A DNA stretch of 64,000 nt, from the NCBI GenBank assembly GCA_020633055.1, contig JACKEJ010000012.1, forward strand, positions 62,001 through 126,000. Reading direction: 5' to 3'. The notes beneath the pieces were generated by a model. The model was not told the DNA's origin and did not search any database. It saw nothing but the letters and a program-made list of their open reading frames with translations. Position numbers and translations under genes: made by a program. The number at the start of each line of letters is the position of its first letter. Within the stretch, counting starts at the first letter, position 1. This DNA is from Sandaracinaceae bacterium (GTDB lineage: Bacteria; Myxococcota_A; Polyangia; Polyangiales; Houyiibacteriaceae). Below are positions 19,404 through 28,540 of the stretch, one piece after another.

Positions 19404-22400
19404 ATGTTCACCGTCGTGCTCGCAGAGAAGCCTGCCGTGGCCCGGGACCTCGCCGAGGTGCTGGGCGCCACGCAGAAGCGCAAGGGCTACCTCGAGGGCT
19501 CGGGCTACCGTGTCACCTGGGCACTGGGCCACTTGGTCGGCCTCGCCGAGCCCGGGGCCATGAACCCGGCGTGGTCGCGCTGGAGCTACGCCGAGCTGCC
19601 CATGCTGCCGGGGCGTTGGCCGCTGGTCGCGCGAGAGCGCGTGGGCGACCAGCTCGCCTTGGTGACCCAGCTGCTGAACGCGCGCGACACGTCGGAGGTG
19701 GTCTGTGCCACGGACGCGGGGCGTGAGGGGGAGCTCATCTTCCGGTACGTGTACGAGCACGCGCTGTGTCGGAAGCCGGTGCGCCGCCTGTGGGTCTCGT
19801 CGCTCACCCCAGAGGCCATCCGGCGCGGGTTCGCGGCGTTGCAGCCCGCGGCCGACTACGACACGCTCGCCAGCGCGGCCAGGGCGCGCAGCAGGGCCGA
19901 CTGGCTGGTGGGCATGAACCTCTCGCGGGCCTACAGCCTGCGCTACGACGACCACCTGTCGGTGGGGCGCGTGCAGACGCCCACGCTCGCGCTGGTCGTC
20001 CAGCGTGACGACGAGATCCTGCGCTTCGTGCCCGAGCCGTACCACGAGGTCCACGCCGGCTTCGGGGCCCAGCAGGGCGAGTACGAGGGCGTCTATGTCG
20101 TGCCGCGCCCCGACGAGCGGGGCCGCGTGCGCGAGGAGCGCAAGCTGCTGGGGGCCGACGGTGCGCGTGAGGCGCAGGCGGTGCTCGCGCGCGTCTCGGG
20201 GGCCAGCGAGGACCGGATCCGCATCGCCGAGGTCGAGCGCAAGCGGAGGCGCACGCCTCCTCCGGCCCTCTTCGACCTGACCGAGCTGCAGCGCGAGGCC
20301 AACCGTCTCTACGGCTTCTCGGCCAAGCACACCCTCGACGTCGCGCAGGACCTCTACGAGAAGCACAAGCTCATCAGCTACCCGCGCACGGACAGCCGCT
20401 TTCTGTCGACGGACGTGGCGGGGGGACTCGCGCCGGTGCTGGCCGCGGTCGGGCCCCGCTACGCCGACGCGCTCGCCGCGGGGAGCCTCACGCGGCCGCT
20501 GGGGAGGCGCTTCGTCGACGACGCGCGAGTCACGGACCACCACGCCATCCTCCCGACCGAGGCCAGGTGCTCGCTCCGCTCCGAGAGCGACGCGTTCAAG
20601 GTGTACGACTTGGTCGCGCGCCGCCTCCTCGCCGCCTACCAGCCGGACCACGTCGAGGCGCTCACGAGCGTGCTGACCGAGGTCGCGTGGCCCACGCGAG
20701 CGGAGGGTGACGCTGCCGCTGGCGTCGCGCCTGCGCAAACAGAGGGTGACGCTGCCGCTGGCGCCGCTGCCCTGGGAGAAGGCGCGACAGGTGGCGTGGA
20801 CCGTTTTCGCAGCCGCGGTTCCAGCGTGGAGCAGGTGGGCTTCCGCACCCTGGACGTCCACACGGCCCGCGCGCGCCCTCCCAAGCCCGACCTTCCCGCC
20901 GGCCTGCGGGTGGGGCAGGCGGCGTCGCTGCGGAGCGTCCGCATCGAGGACAAGCAGACCCAGCCCCCCAAGCCGCACAACGAGGCGACGCTGCTGACGG
21001 CCATGGAGACCGCCGGGCGCACGCTGGACGAGAAGGCCATGTCGGACGCCATGCGCGAGCGTGGCCTTGGCACGCCCGCCACACGCGCCGCCATTCTCGA
21101 GACCTTGCTGGAACGCGGGTACCTGGCGCGAGAGGGCAAGAAGCTCATACGGGCCACGGCAAAGGGGGTGGACCTCATCGCGCGCGTGGACGAGCGGGTC
21201 CGCAGCGCGGAGCTGACGGGCGAGTGGGAGCTGCGCCTCGCCCGCATGCAGCGCGGCGACGAGCCCTTCGAGCGCTTCATGGAGGACATCGAGGCGTTCG
21301 TACGCGACGTCGTCGGGCACGTGAAGGAGAGCGGCCCGCCCCCCAGCCGGCGGGGTGTCCCGGCCTCGTCGGGGAGCGCCCATGAGCCTCGAGCGCAGGG
21401 GCATGCGCCGCGCGGGCACGCGGGGCAGGGGGCATCCTCTCCGGCCAGGGCGGCTCCCGCAGGCGAGGGCTCGGTCCGCGGCGGTGGCGTCGCGGAGGGC
21501 CTGCCGCCGGTGGCCCGGTCGACCGTCAATCGGGCGCCGACATGCACGCCGGTCGAGGCACGGGCAGCGGTGCACGCTCCCTCGGCGAGCGCGAGGGAAG
21601 CCCGCGGAGCCAGGCCGCCGGGGCCACCGAGCGACGGGCGCAGCTTGTCTGCGTGGCTGAAGGACGTCTTCGGCTTCGAACGGTTCCGGCCGCACCAGGA
21701 AGACATCTGTGCCGCGGTGAGCGGGGGTGCGCACGCGCTGGTCGTGATGCCGACGGGGGCCGGCAAGTCCTTGTGCTATCAGCTCCCTGGCCTCGCGCGC
21801 GGAGGGACGACCTTGGTCGTGAGTCCGCTGGTCGCGCTGATCGAGGACCAAGTCCAGAAGCTCCAACGGCTCGGCCTACAGGCGGAGCGCATCCACGCCG
21901 GGCGCGGCCGCGATCAGAGCCGCGCGGTGTGCCGCGAGTACGTCGAAGGGCAGCTGGACTTTCTCTTCGTAGCACCGGAGCGCCTGGGCGTGCGGGGCTT
22001 CCCGGAGCTGCTGGCCAAGCGCCCGCCCACCTTGATCGCCATCGACGAAGCGCACTGCATCTCGGACTGGGGCCATGACTTCCGGCCGGACTACCGCATG
22101 CTACACGAGCGCCTCGCAGCGCTGCGCGACGTTCCCATCGTCGCCCTCACGGCCACGGCCACGCCGCGGGTGCAGGCCGACATCCTCCAGCAGCTGGGGC
22201 TGACCGGCGCCGGGCGCGCAGCGCAGACCTTCACGTTCGGCTTCCGGCGCACCAACATCGCCGTCGAGGTGGTCGAGGTCAGTATCCCGGAGCGTGTGCA
22301 GCGCGCAGCGGCGCTGCTGCGCGGGCCCGGCCGGCTCCCCGCCATCGTGTACGCCCCCACCCGCAAGGCGTGTGAAGAGCAGGCCAGGGCGCTGGGCAAG

Positions 22401-23777
22401 AAGCTGCGCGTGGGGGCCTACCACGCGGGTCTGCCGGCTCCCGAGCGTGACGCGGTGCAGGCGGCGTTCCAGGCGGGCGAACTGGACGTGGTCGTCGCCA
22501 CCATCGCGTTTGGTATGGGTATCGACAAGGCGAACGTCCGCACCGTGGTGCACACGGCGCTGCCCGCCACGCTCGAGGGCTACTACCAGGAGATCGGCCG
22601 CGCCGGGCGTGACGGCGCGCCGAGCCGGGCGGTGCTGATGCACTCCTTCGCGGACCGCCGCACACACGAGTTCTTCCTGGCGCGGGACTACCCCGAGGCG
22701 CGCCGTCTGAACACGCTCTTCATGGCGCTCTCGAGCGAACCTGCCACACCGGACGCTCTGGCGGTGCGTGCGCGGCTCGACTTGGACGAGGTGGAGCGCT
22801 GGCTGAGCAAGCTGTGGGTGGCGGGGGGCGCGGTGCTCGACGAGGACGGCGGCGCGGTCCGTGGGAGCGCTGGCTGGATGGCCCGCTACGAGGTCCAGCG
22901 CGCCCACAAGGTGGCGCAGCTCGACGCGGTGCAGGGCTTCGTGGCCTCGACCCGGTGTCGCATGCTGGACCTCGTCGGTCACTTCGGCGATCGCGCCGAC
23001 GACGGAACGCTGTGCGGCATGTGCGACGTGTGCGCTCCCGGGCAGACGGCGTTGCTCGAGCTCTCGGCGCCGACGGACGACGAGCGGAGCGCCATGCGTG
23101 CACTCGTGGAGCTCCTGCTGGAGTGGAACGGCCAGGCGACGGGGCGTCTCCACCGCGAGCTGACCGACCGCCCGCATGGTGCAGGCATCGCTCGCGCAGA
23201 TGTCGAGCGGCTGCTCGACGGGCTCGCGCGCGCGGGGCTCGTGCGCTGCGACGATGACCAGTTCGAGAAGGACGGACAGGTCATCCGCTTTCGTCGGGCT
23301 CACTTGCTCTTCGTCGGGGACGAGGCGCCCACGGAGGACGATCTCCGGGCCGTGCGGTTGGTTCCGCCGCGCGGCGCCGCGGGCCGTGCGCGCAAGGGAG
23401 CCCGGGCCACGAGCAAGCGCGGTCGACGTCGGTCCAGCACGGGCAGCGCCGCAGCCTCAGCGACAGGAGCGCGCAAGGGGTCGAGCGCCGGCGGCGTCCG
23501 CAAGGGGGCCCGCGTCACCCGGGTCAGCCCCCTCGCGCAGATCGACGCCCCGGCCGAAGTCGTAGAGGCGCTGCGCGCGTGGCGCTTGGGGGTGTCCAAG
23601 CAGCAGCGCGTCCCGGCGTTCCGCGTGCTGACCGACCGGCAGCTGGGCGAGGTAGCCATCGCTTCACCAGCGACACGTGCGGACCTCGGCGCGGTGCCCG
23701 GGGTCGGCGAGAAGAAGCTGGAGCGCTATGCCGATGGCATCCTACGGGTCCTGAAGCAGCTCTCGGGCAGGTCGTAG
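19404..23777 (+). CDS. Fused DNA topoisomerase III - RecQ family helicase
   Basis: A single 1457-residue protein. Residues 1-640 are a type IA topoisomerase of the TopB type: Toprim start VVLAEKPAVARDL, acidic motif DAGREGE (104-110), SVGRVQTPT (187-195) and catalytic Tyr326 in KLISYPRTDS. A low-complexity linker of about 100 residues follows. From about 747 the protein is a RecQ helicase: Walker A MPTGAGKS (782-789), DEAH (881-884), an ATATPR motif III, a QEIGRAGRDG motif VI, the zinc-binding Cys at 1185, 1204, 1207 and 1210, and an HRDC domain in the last 75 residues. ATG 19404 puts the Toprim fold at the N-terminus. RecQ and topoisomerase III normally cooperate as separate proteins to dissolve double Holliday junctions; here they are covalently joined. 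All catalytic residues are present. Confidence 0.92.
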   Translation: MFTVVLAEKPAVARDLAEVLGATQKRKGYLEGSGYRVTWALGHLVGLAEPGAMNPAWSRWSYAELPMLPGRWPLVARERVGDQLALVTQLLNARDTSEVVCATDAGREGELIFRYVYEHALCRKPVRRLWVSSLTPEAIRRGFAALQPAADYDTLASAARARSRADWLVGMNLSRAYSLRYDDHLSVGRVQTPTLALVVQRDDEILRFVPEPYHEVHAGFGAQQGEYEGVYVVPRPDERGRVREERKLLGADGAREAQAVLARVSGASEDRIRIAEVERKRRRTPPPALFDLTELQREANRLYGFSAKHTLDVAQDLYEKHKLISYPRTDSRFLSTDVAGGLAPVLAAVGPRYADALAAGSLTRPLGRRFVDDARVTDHHAILPTEARCSLRSESDAFKVYDLVARRLLAAYQPDHVEALTSVLTEVAWPTRAEGDAAAGVAPAQTEGDAAAGAAALGEGATGGVDRFRSRGSSVEQVGFRTLDVHTARARPPKPDLPAGLRVGQAASLRSVRIEDKQTQPPKPHNEATLLTAMETAGRTLDEKAMSDAMRERGLGTPATRAAILETLLERGYLAREGKKLIRATAKGVDLIARVDERVRSAELTGEWELRLARMQRGDEPFERFMEDIEAFVRDVVGHVKESGPPPSRRGVPASSGSAHEPRAQGHAPRGHAGQGASSPARAAPAGEGSVRGGGVAEGLPPVARSTVNRAPTCTPVEARAAVHAPSASAREARGARPPGPPSDGRSLSAWLKDVFGFERFRPHQEDICAAVSGGAHALVVMPTGAGKSLCYQLPGLARGGTTLVVSPLVALIEDQVQKLQRLGLQAERIHAGRGRDQSRAVCREYVEGQLDFLFVAPERLGVRGFPELLAKRPPTLIAIDEAHCISDWGHDFRPDYRMLHERLAALRDVPIVALTATATPRVQADILQQLGLTGAGRAAQTFTFGFRRTNIAVEVVEVSIPERVQRAAALLRGPGRLPAIVYAPTRKACEEQARALGKKLRVGAYHAGLPAPERDAVQAAFQAGELDVVVATIAFGMGIDKANVRTVVHTALPATLEGYYQEIGRAGRDGAPSRAVLMHSFADRRTHEFFLARDYPEARRLNTLFMALSSEPATPDALAVRARLDLDEVERWLSKLWVAGGAVLDEDGGAVRGSAGWMARYEVQRAHKVAQLDAVQGFVASTRCRMLDLVGHFGDRADDGTLCGMCDVCAPGQTALLELSAPTDDERSAMRALVELLLEWNGQATGRLHRELTDRPHGAGIARADVERLLDGLARAGLVRCDDDQFEKDGQVIRFRRAHLLFVGDEAPTEDDLRAVRLVPPRGAAGRARKGARATSKRGRRRSSTGSAAASATGARKGSSAGGVRKGARVTRVSPLAQIDAPAEVVEALRAWRLGVSKQQRVPAFRVLTDRQLGEVAIASPATRADLGAVPGVGEKKLERYADGILRVLKQLSGRS
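20703..20763 (+). repeat. 39-bp in-frame tandem duplication inside the topoisomerase domain
   Basis: A 22-base unit starting GAGGGTGACGCTGCC occurs at 20703-20724 and again at 20742-20763, a 39-base period that keeps frame. It encodes two copies of EGDAAAG in an Ala/Gly-rich insert, probably a surface loop of the topoisomerase part. Confidence 0.6.
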
Positions 23778-23818
23778 AACGCGGAGAGCCGCCTCGGTCC
23801 GAGGCGGCTCTCCGCGTT
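23778..23818 (+). terminator. Strong hairpin terminator after the topoisomerase-helicase gene
   Basis: A 19-bp perfect inverted repeat (23778-23796 with 23800-23818, 3-base loop) begins directly after the TAG stop. The outer AAC/GTT pairs give a short run of T at the 3' side. It separates this gene from the convergent secreted-protein gene. Confidence 0.75.
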
Positions 23819-23819
23819 T

Positions 23820-23865
23820 GTAGGTCGGGCCGACGGCCCGCGCTCGTAGGTCGGGCCGACGGCCC
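23820..23865. repeat. Two direct copies of a 20-base element with an internal inverted repeat
   Basis: The 20-mer GTAGGTCGGGCCGACGGCCC occurs at 23820-23839 and 23846-23865, six bases apart. Each copy contains GGGCC-GAC-GGCCC, able to form a small hairpin. It lies between two convergent genes just past the terminator and may act as a minus-strand terminator or be a dispersed short repeat. Confidence 0.55.
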
Positions 23866-23871
23866 TGGGGG

Positions 23872-26800
23872 TCAGCGGCGGCGCCGACGCGCGCTCACCA
23901 CCAGGCCCACCGCGAGGAGACCGAGCAGCGCTGGCCAACCCTCGCCAGTCGGCGTGTGCGTGGCGCAGAGGGCGCCGCCCGAGACACCGCCGGTCGTGCT
24001 CACGCCGCCGTCGGGCGCGAAGCCGCCGTCCGGTACGCCGCCGTCCATGACGGACACCGTCAGCTGCAGCATGTCGTCGGCGGTGTTGCCCGCGACGTCG
24101 GTGGCGTCGGCCGTGATCGTGTGATCGCCGGCGCTCAGCGGACCGACCGTGAGCGTCCAGCTCCCGCTCCCGTCCACCGTCGCGGTTCCGACGACGGTAC
24201 CGTCGATGCTCACGACCACCGTGGCGCCGGGCTCGCCCGTCCCGGTGATCACGCCGGTGACCGAGTCCGCCGTGTCGATGGAGACCGTGGTCGCGGTGTC
24301 GACCGTGAACGAGGCGCTGTCCTGCGCCATGTTCGCGGCGGTGTCGGTCGCCGTCGCCGTGACCGTGTAGGTGCCGTCGAGCAGGGCGCTCGTGACGTCC
24401 ACGCTCCAGTTGCCGCTCGCGTCGGCGATCACGGTGCCCAGGGACACGTCGGACCCGTCGACCACGATGGTCACCTCGACCGACGCACCAGGCACGGCCG
24501 TGCCCGACACCGTCGGCGTGTTGTCGCTCGTCACCGAGCCGTTGGCAGGCTGGGTGATGGCGACGTCCGTGTTCGAGTCGACCGTGAACGTCACGGCGTC
24601 CGACGCGCTGTTCCCAGCCACGTCGGTCGCGACGACCTCGACGTCGTGCTGCCCGTTGGTGAGCGGCGTGCTGGGCGTCACGGTCCAGGCGCCGTTGCCG
24701 TCGACCGTGGTGGTGCCCACCTCGGTGCCGTCGATGCTGACGACCACCGTCGCGCCCGGTTCACCGGTGCCGGTGATGGTCGGCGTGGCGTCGAGCGACG
24801 TGCTTCCGTCGGCCGGCGCGGTGATCGCCACGTCGGTCATGGTGTCGATGGCGAAGTTCACCATGTCGGTGTCGCTCAGGAGCGCCACGTTGATGATCGC
24901 GAGCAGGCCGTGGCCCCCGTCTTCCAGCGGAGACGACAGCGTCAGCGACCAGTTGCCCGAGGCGTCCACCGTCGTCGTCAGCGGCCCGCCCATGTCGAGG
25001 CTCAGCTCGATGGTCGCGCCCGGCGTGCCGGTGCCGGTCAGCGTAGGCGTGTTGTTGTTCGACACGCTCTGGTCCGCCGGCGAGGTGATCGTCACCTGCA
25101 CGGCGGCGCACATGGCCGCTGCGGTGCACACGCCCGCCGAGCAGGTCGTGAACTCCGTGACGGTCGGGTTGCTGCACATGCCGGCCGAGCACACGTCGTC
25201 CGTGCACTCGTTGCCGTCACTGCACTCGCTGTTCGCAGCGCAGCTGACGCACTCGTTCGCGCCGCCGCTGCCCACCACACAGTTGGGGGTGGCGGCGTCG
25301 CAGCCCGTGTCCGTACCGGCGCCGTCATCGACGCACAGCTCGCAGGTCGCGCCGGACATGCCGACAACGCAGAACGGCGCGCCGCCTGTGCAACCGGCGT
25401 CCGTGCCTGTCGGGTCGGTGTCGGCGCAGGTCACGCACATGTTGCTCGGCGCGCCGGAGCACACCTCGCCGCCCATGCACATGCCGGCGTCACCAGCCGC
25501 CACCGGGGTCGCCATGCACGTGTTCCCGACGCACGCGTCGGTCGTGCACACGTTCCCGTCGTCGCACTGAGCGTCCGCCGTGCAGGCCACGCACTCGCGC
25601 GAGCCACTGGCCCCGATGCAGTCCGGCGCGCCTGCGCTGCAACCCGAGTCGACGCCGCTGCCGTCGTCGACGCAGACCTCGCACAGGGCCGAGCCCAGGC
25701 CGTCACACACGCCCGTGCTGCACGTGGTGCCCTCGGTCGTGGGCGGGTTGGTGCAAGCGCCCGCGCCGCACACGTCGTCCGTGCACTCGTTGGCGTCCGC
25801 GCACGCCGCGCACGCGCCGCCTGCCGTTCCACAGGCCAGCACCGTGTTGCCGGTTCGACACGTCGATCCGTCCCAGCAGCCCGTGCAGCAAGACAGCGTG
25901 CCGCTGCCCTGGCAGGTGCCCGGCGACGCCCCACTGGTGCACGCATCACCCGCGGTCGCGCCCGCGCAGCCCCCCACCGAGAACGACCCGGTGGCGGACA
26001 CCATGACGCCGTCCACGGTCCCCGTGACGCTGACGTCGTAGGTCGTGCCGGCCGTGAGCCCGCTGATGGACCCCGCCGCGCACGTCCACGTCGTGCCCAT
26101 CACGAAGCCCGTGCACGTGAACATGTCGCTGCTCGTCGTGCTGGTGACGGTGACGCTGAGCATCGTCCCGTTCGGGAGGTGCGTCGCGCCGCCGCTCGGC
26201 GTCGTGCTGAGGGCCGTGATGGTCCCCGTCGGCGCGCTCAGCGTGATGCTCGGCGCGTCACACGTGCCACCCACGCAGATGTCGCCGCTGCTGCCGCAGT
26301 TGGTGGACGTGATGCACTCCACACAGACCGCGGGGCTGCCAGAGCGGTCGCACATCGGCGTGCCGAGCGTGCAGCCGGCGTCGAGCCCAGTGCCTGGTGT
26401 GCTGTCGATGCACACGACGCACTCGGGGGCGCCCACGCTCCCATTGCACACGCCGCCGGCGCACGGCAGACCCGCGAGTACGGGCGGGTTGGAGCACGTC
26501 CCGAGGACACACAGGTCGGTGGTGCAGGGGTTCCCGTCCAAGCAGTCGGTCGGGAGCAGACAGCCCACGCAGGCGAACCCGCCCATGCCGTCACTGGTGC
26601 ACTGCGGCGCGCCCGCCGTGCAGCCCAGGTCCTGGCCCATGCCCGCGGCGGTGTCGATGCACGTGACGCACGAGGGGTTCATCGCCGCACCGTCACACAC
26701 GCCCCCGGGGCACGTGACGCCCGCCATGAGCGAGGTGTTCACGCACACGTTGGCCACGCACGTGTCCGTGGAGCACGCGTTGCCGTCGTTGCAGTGCGCG

Positions 26801-28380
26801 TCCGTGATGCACGCGCGGCACACGCCCATGGCGTCGCAGTGACCGCCCGCGACGCACTGCGCGTCCGACAGGCAGCCCATCGTCCCGATCTCGATGCGAC
26901 AGTTCGCCGAGCAGCCGTCGCCGCTCATGACGCCTCCGTCGTCGCAGCCCTCACCCGCGTCGATCTGGCCGTTGCCGCAGCCCGGCACCCGGAAGGGGTT
27001 GTAGAACGCGAACAAGCCGGTGCCGCTGCGCCCGGTCACGAGCCCCATCTGGAAGTCGCCCGACGACGACACGATGTGCACGCCGTCGGCGATCGCGAAG
27101 CGCACCATGGTGACGTCCGGGCGCCCGGGGACGACGTTCAGGGTGGGGCTCGAGAGGACGGCGCCGTCCAGGCGCAGCGAGCTCACGCGGTTCGTCTCGA
27201 TGGTCACCACGGCGGTGCCGTTGCCGTCCACGTCGACGGCCACGTTGAGCGAGGTCGACCCACGGAACTCGGTGGGCGGCAGGAAGCTGAGGCCGATCTC
27301 GCAGCCGGTCTGGGCCGCGTTCTGGTACACGGCGACGGGGTTGGACGTCTCGATCAAGGTCGCCCCGGCCGCGGGCACGAAGCGGTGGCGCTCGCCCGCG
27401 TCGAGCGTGGCCACCAGCGAGCCGTTGACCATCACCTCGGTGTTGTCGGTGTCGGCGACGACGCGCACGTCTTCGCCCTGCGTGTCACCGCCCGGGTAGT
27501 TCGTGACGGTGAACACGCTGCCCCACTGGGTGGTCGGCAGGATGTTGTCGAGGCCGTCGTCGCCGCAGCTGCCCGTGACGCTGCACGTGCCGCTCCAGCC
27601 GCGGCCGCCGCTGAGCACGGCGATGGGAGCCGTGGCCGTGATCAGCGCGCCATCGATCTCGTTGTTGCAGGTGTCCGCCACGCTCCGCATGACGAAGGTC
27701 TCGCCGGCCGCCAGCGTGAAGGTGTGGGTGAGCCCGGTCACACCCTGCCAGAAGTTGCCCATGGCGCCGGGCGGGGCCGTGACGGTCACGCTCGCGCCGG
27801 TGGGTGCGTAGAAGGACAGGGTGTCGTGTCCCGTGTTCGGCGTGTTGTCGGCGTTCAAGTTGTAGCCGCCCGCGCGGAAGCGTGTCCCGAGGGCGTAGGA
27901 CGCCTCCTTGATGGACGCCGAGCTCTGCCAGGGGCCTGCGATGGTGCGCGCCGCCACGAAGATGTCGATGTCGGACTCGATGAAGATGCCGCGCGTCTCC
28001 ACCGTGTGGTAGCTCGCCGCGACCCCGTTGGCGGTGGACAGCGCGACGATCGCGGGTGCCGCCGCCGTCGCGGTGAACGCGACGGGTGTGCCGTTGCCGA
28101 AGCGGTACGTGCCAGTGGCCGTTCCCGTCGAGCTCGCGATGACCAGGTCCCAGCCTACCCCCATGTAGTTGGTCGGGGTCGGCATCTGCGGCGGGACGTA
28201 GTAGCAGCGCCGCCCGGCCGGGCAGGTCTGGGCTTGCGCGGTAGCTGGGGCGAAAGACCCCAGCAGGGCCGCGAAGGTGGCGATCAGAGACAGCGCCGCG
28301 TGGGCGCTTCTGCCGTGCGGGCGGGTGCGGCTCGCAGGCGGGGCCCCTTGGGGCCCGCATTGGCTGGTGATTGGCGACAC
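23872..28380 (-). CDS. Giant secreted Cys-rich protein: IgGFc-binding-like N-terminus, Cys-rich repeats, Ig-like repeats, MYXO-CTERM-like tail
   Basis: A 1502-residue exported protein. Start GTG 28380 has AGGGAG about 10 bases upstream. A signal peptide ends near residue 50 (FAPATAQAQT). Residues about 50-460 resemble the IgGFc-binding N-terminal domain (TNYMGVGWDLVIAS; ESDIDIFVAA). At about 465 a myxobacterial Cys-rich repeat starts (GCGNGQIDAGEGCDDG), followed by over 600 residues of repeated C-x-x-C units such as CVTCADTDPTGTDAGC and DAQCDDGNVC. From about 1093 there are four Ig-like repeats (ITGTGEPGATVVVSIDG). The end has one Cys, a hydrophobic helix and an ARRRRR tail, as in MYXO-CTERM proteins. 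It is probably disulfide-rich, surface-anchored and adhesive. No enzymatic motif is seen. Confidence 0.85.
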   Translation of the reverse strand: MSPITSQCGPQGAPPASRTRPHGRSAHAALSLIATFAALLGSFAPATAQAQTCPAGRRCYYVPPQMPTPTNYMGVGWDLVIASSTGTATGTYRFGNGTPVAFTATAAAPAIVALSTANGVAASYHTVETRGIFIESDIDIFVAARTIAGPWQSSASIKEASYALGTRFRAGGYNLNADNTPNTGHDTLSFYAPTGASVTVTAPPGAMGNFWQGVTGLTHTFTLAAGETFVMRSVADTCNNEIDGALITATAPIAVLSGGRGWSGTCSVTGSCGDDGLDNILPTTQWGSVFTVTNYPGGDTQGEDVRVVADTDNTEVMVNGSLVATLDAGERHRFVPAAGATLIETSNPVAVYQNAAQTGCEIGLSFLPPTEFRGSTSLNVAVDVDGNGTAVVTIETNRVSSLRLDGAVLSSPTLNVVPGRPDVTMVRFAIADGVHIVSSSGDFQMGLVTGRSGTGLFAFYNPFRVPGCGNGQIDAGEGCDDGGVMSGDGCSANCRIEIGTMGCLSDAQCVAGGHCDAMGVCRACITDAHCNDGNACSTDTCVANVCVNTSLMAGVTCPGGVCDGAAMNPSCVTCIDTAAGMGQDLGCTAGAPQCTSDGMGGFACVGCLLPTDCLDGNPCTTDLCVLGTCSNPPVLAGLPCAGGVCNGSVGAPECVVCIDSTPGTGLDAGCTLGTPMCDRSGSPAVCVECITSTNCGSSGDICVGGTCDAPSITLSAPTGTITALSTTPSGGATHLPNGTMLSVTVTSTTSSDMFTCTGFVMGTTWTCAAGSISGLTAGTTYDVSVTGTVDGVMVSATGSFSVGGCAGATAGDACTSGASPGTCQGSGTLSCCTGCWDGSTCRTGNTVLACGTAGGACAACADANECTDDVCGAGACTNPPTTEGTTCSTGVCDGLGSALCEVCVDDGSGVDSGCSAGAPDCIGASGSRECVACTADAQCDDGNVCTTDACVGNTCMATPVAAGDAGMCMGGEVCSGAPSNMCVTCADTDPTGTDAGCTGGAPFCVVGMSGATCELCVDDGAGTDTGCDAATPNCVVGSGGANECVSCAANSECSDGNECTDDVCSAGMCSNPTVTEFTTCSAGVCTAAAMCAAVQVTITSPADQSVSNNNTPTLTGTGTPGATIELSLDMGGPLTTTVDASGNWSLTLSSPLEDGGHGLLAIINVALLSDTDMVNFAIDTMTDVAITAPADGSTSLDATPTITGTGEPGATVVVSIDGTEVGTTTVDGNGAWTVTPSTPLTNGQHDVEVVATDVAGNSASDAVTFTVDSNTDVAITQPANGSVTSDNTPTVSGTAVPGASVEVTIVVDGSDVSLGTVIADASGNWSVDVTSALLDGTYTVTATATDTAANMAQDSASFTVDTATTVSIDTADSVTGVITGTGEPGATVVVSIDGTVVGTATVDGSGSWTLTVGPLSAGDHTITADATDVAGNTADDMLQLTVSVMDGGVPDGGFAPDGGVSTTGGVSGGALCATHTPTGEGWPALLGLLAVGLVVSARRRRR

Positions 28381-28540
28381 GGTTCACACTCCCTGCACGC
28401 CGCCCGACGCGGCGCGTGACCGTAAGCTAGCGAACCATCGCGTGCGGCGAAAGTGGATTTTTGCACCATCGTTGGGATTGCTCCGTATGAGCGCCCCAAC
28501 GGACCCTTTGTACGTCCCCGCCTCGGCGGCACGTGGGCGC

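Noticed and set aside
24100..25100. Regular DNA repeats that could suggest a CRISPR array
   Set aside because: They encode Ig-like domain repeats of about 85 residues in one open frame; unit length and divergence do not fit CRISPR.
23956..28419. 1487-codon plus-strand open frame opposite the Cys-rich secreted protein
   Set aside because: Composition is almost only Arg, His, Ala, Val and Gly in mirrored repeats of the real gene; no start context or domain.
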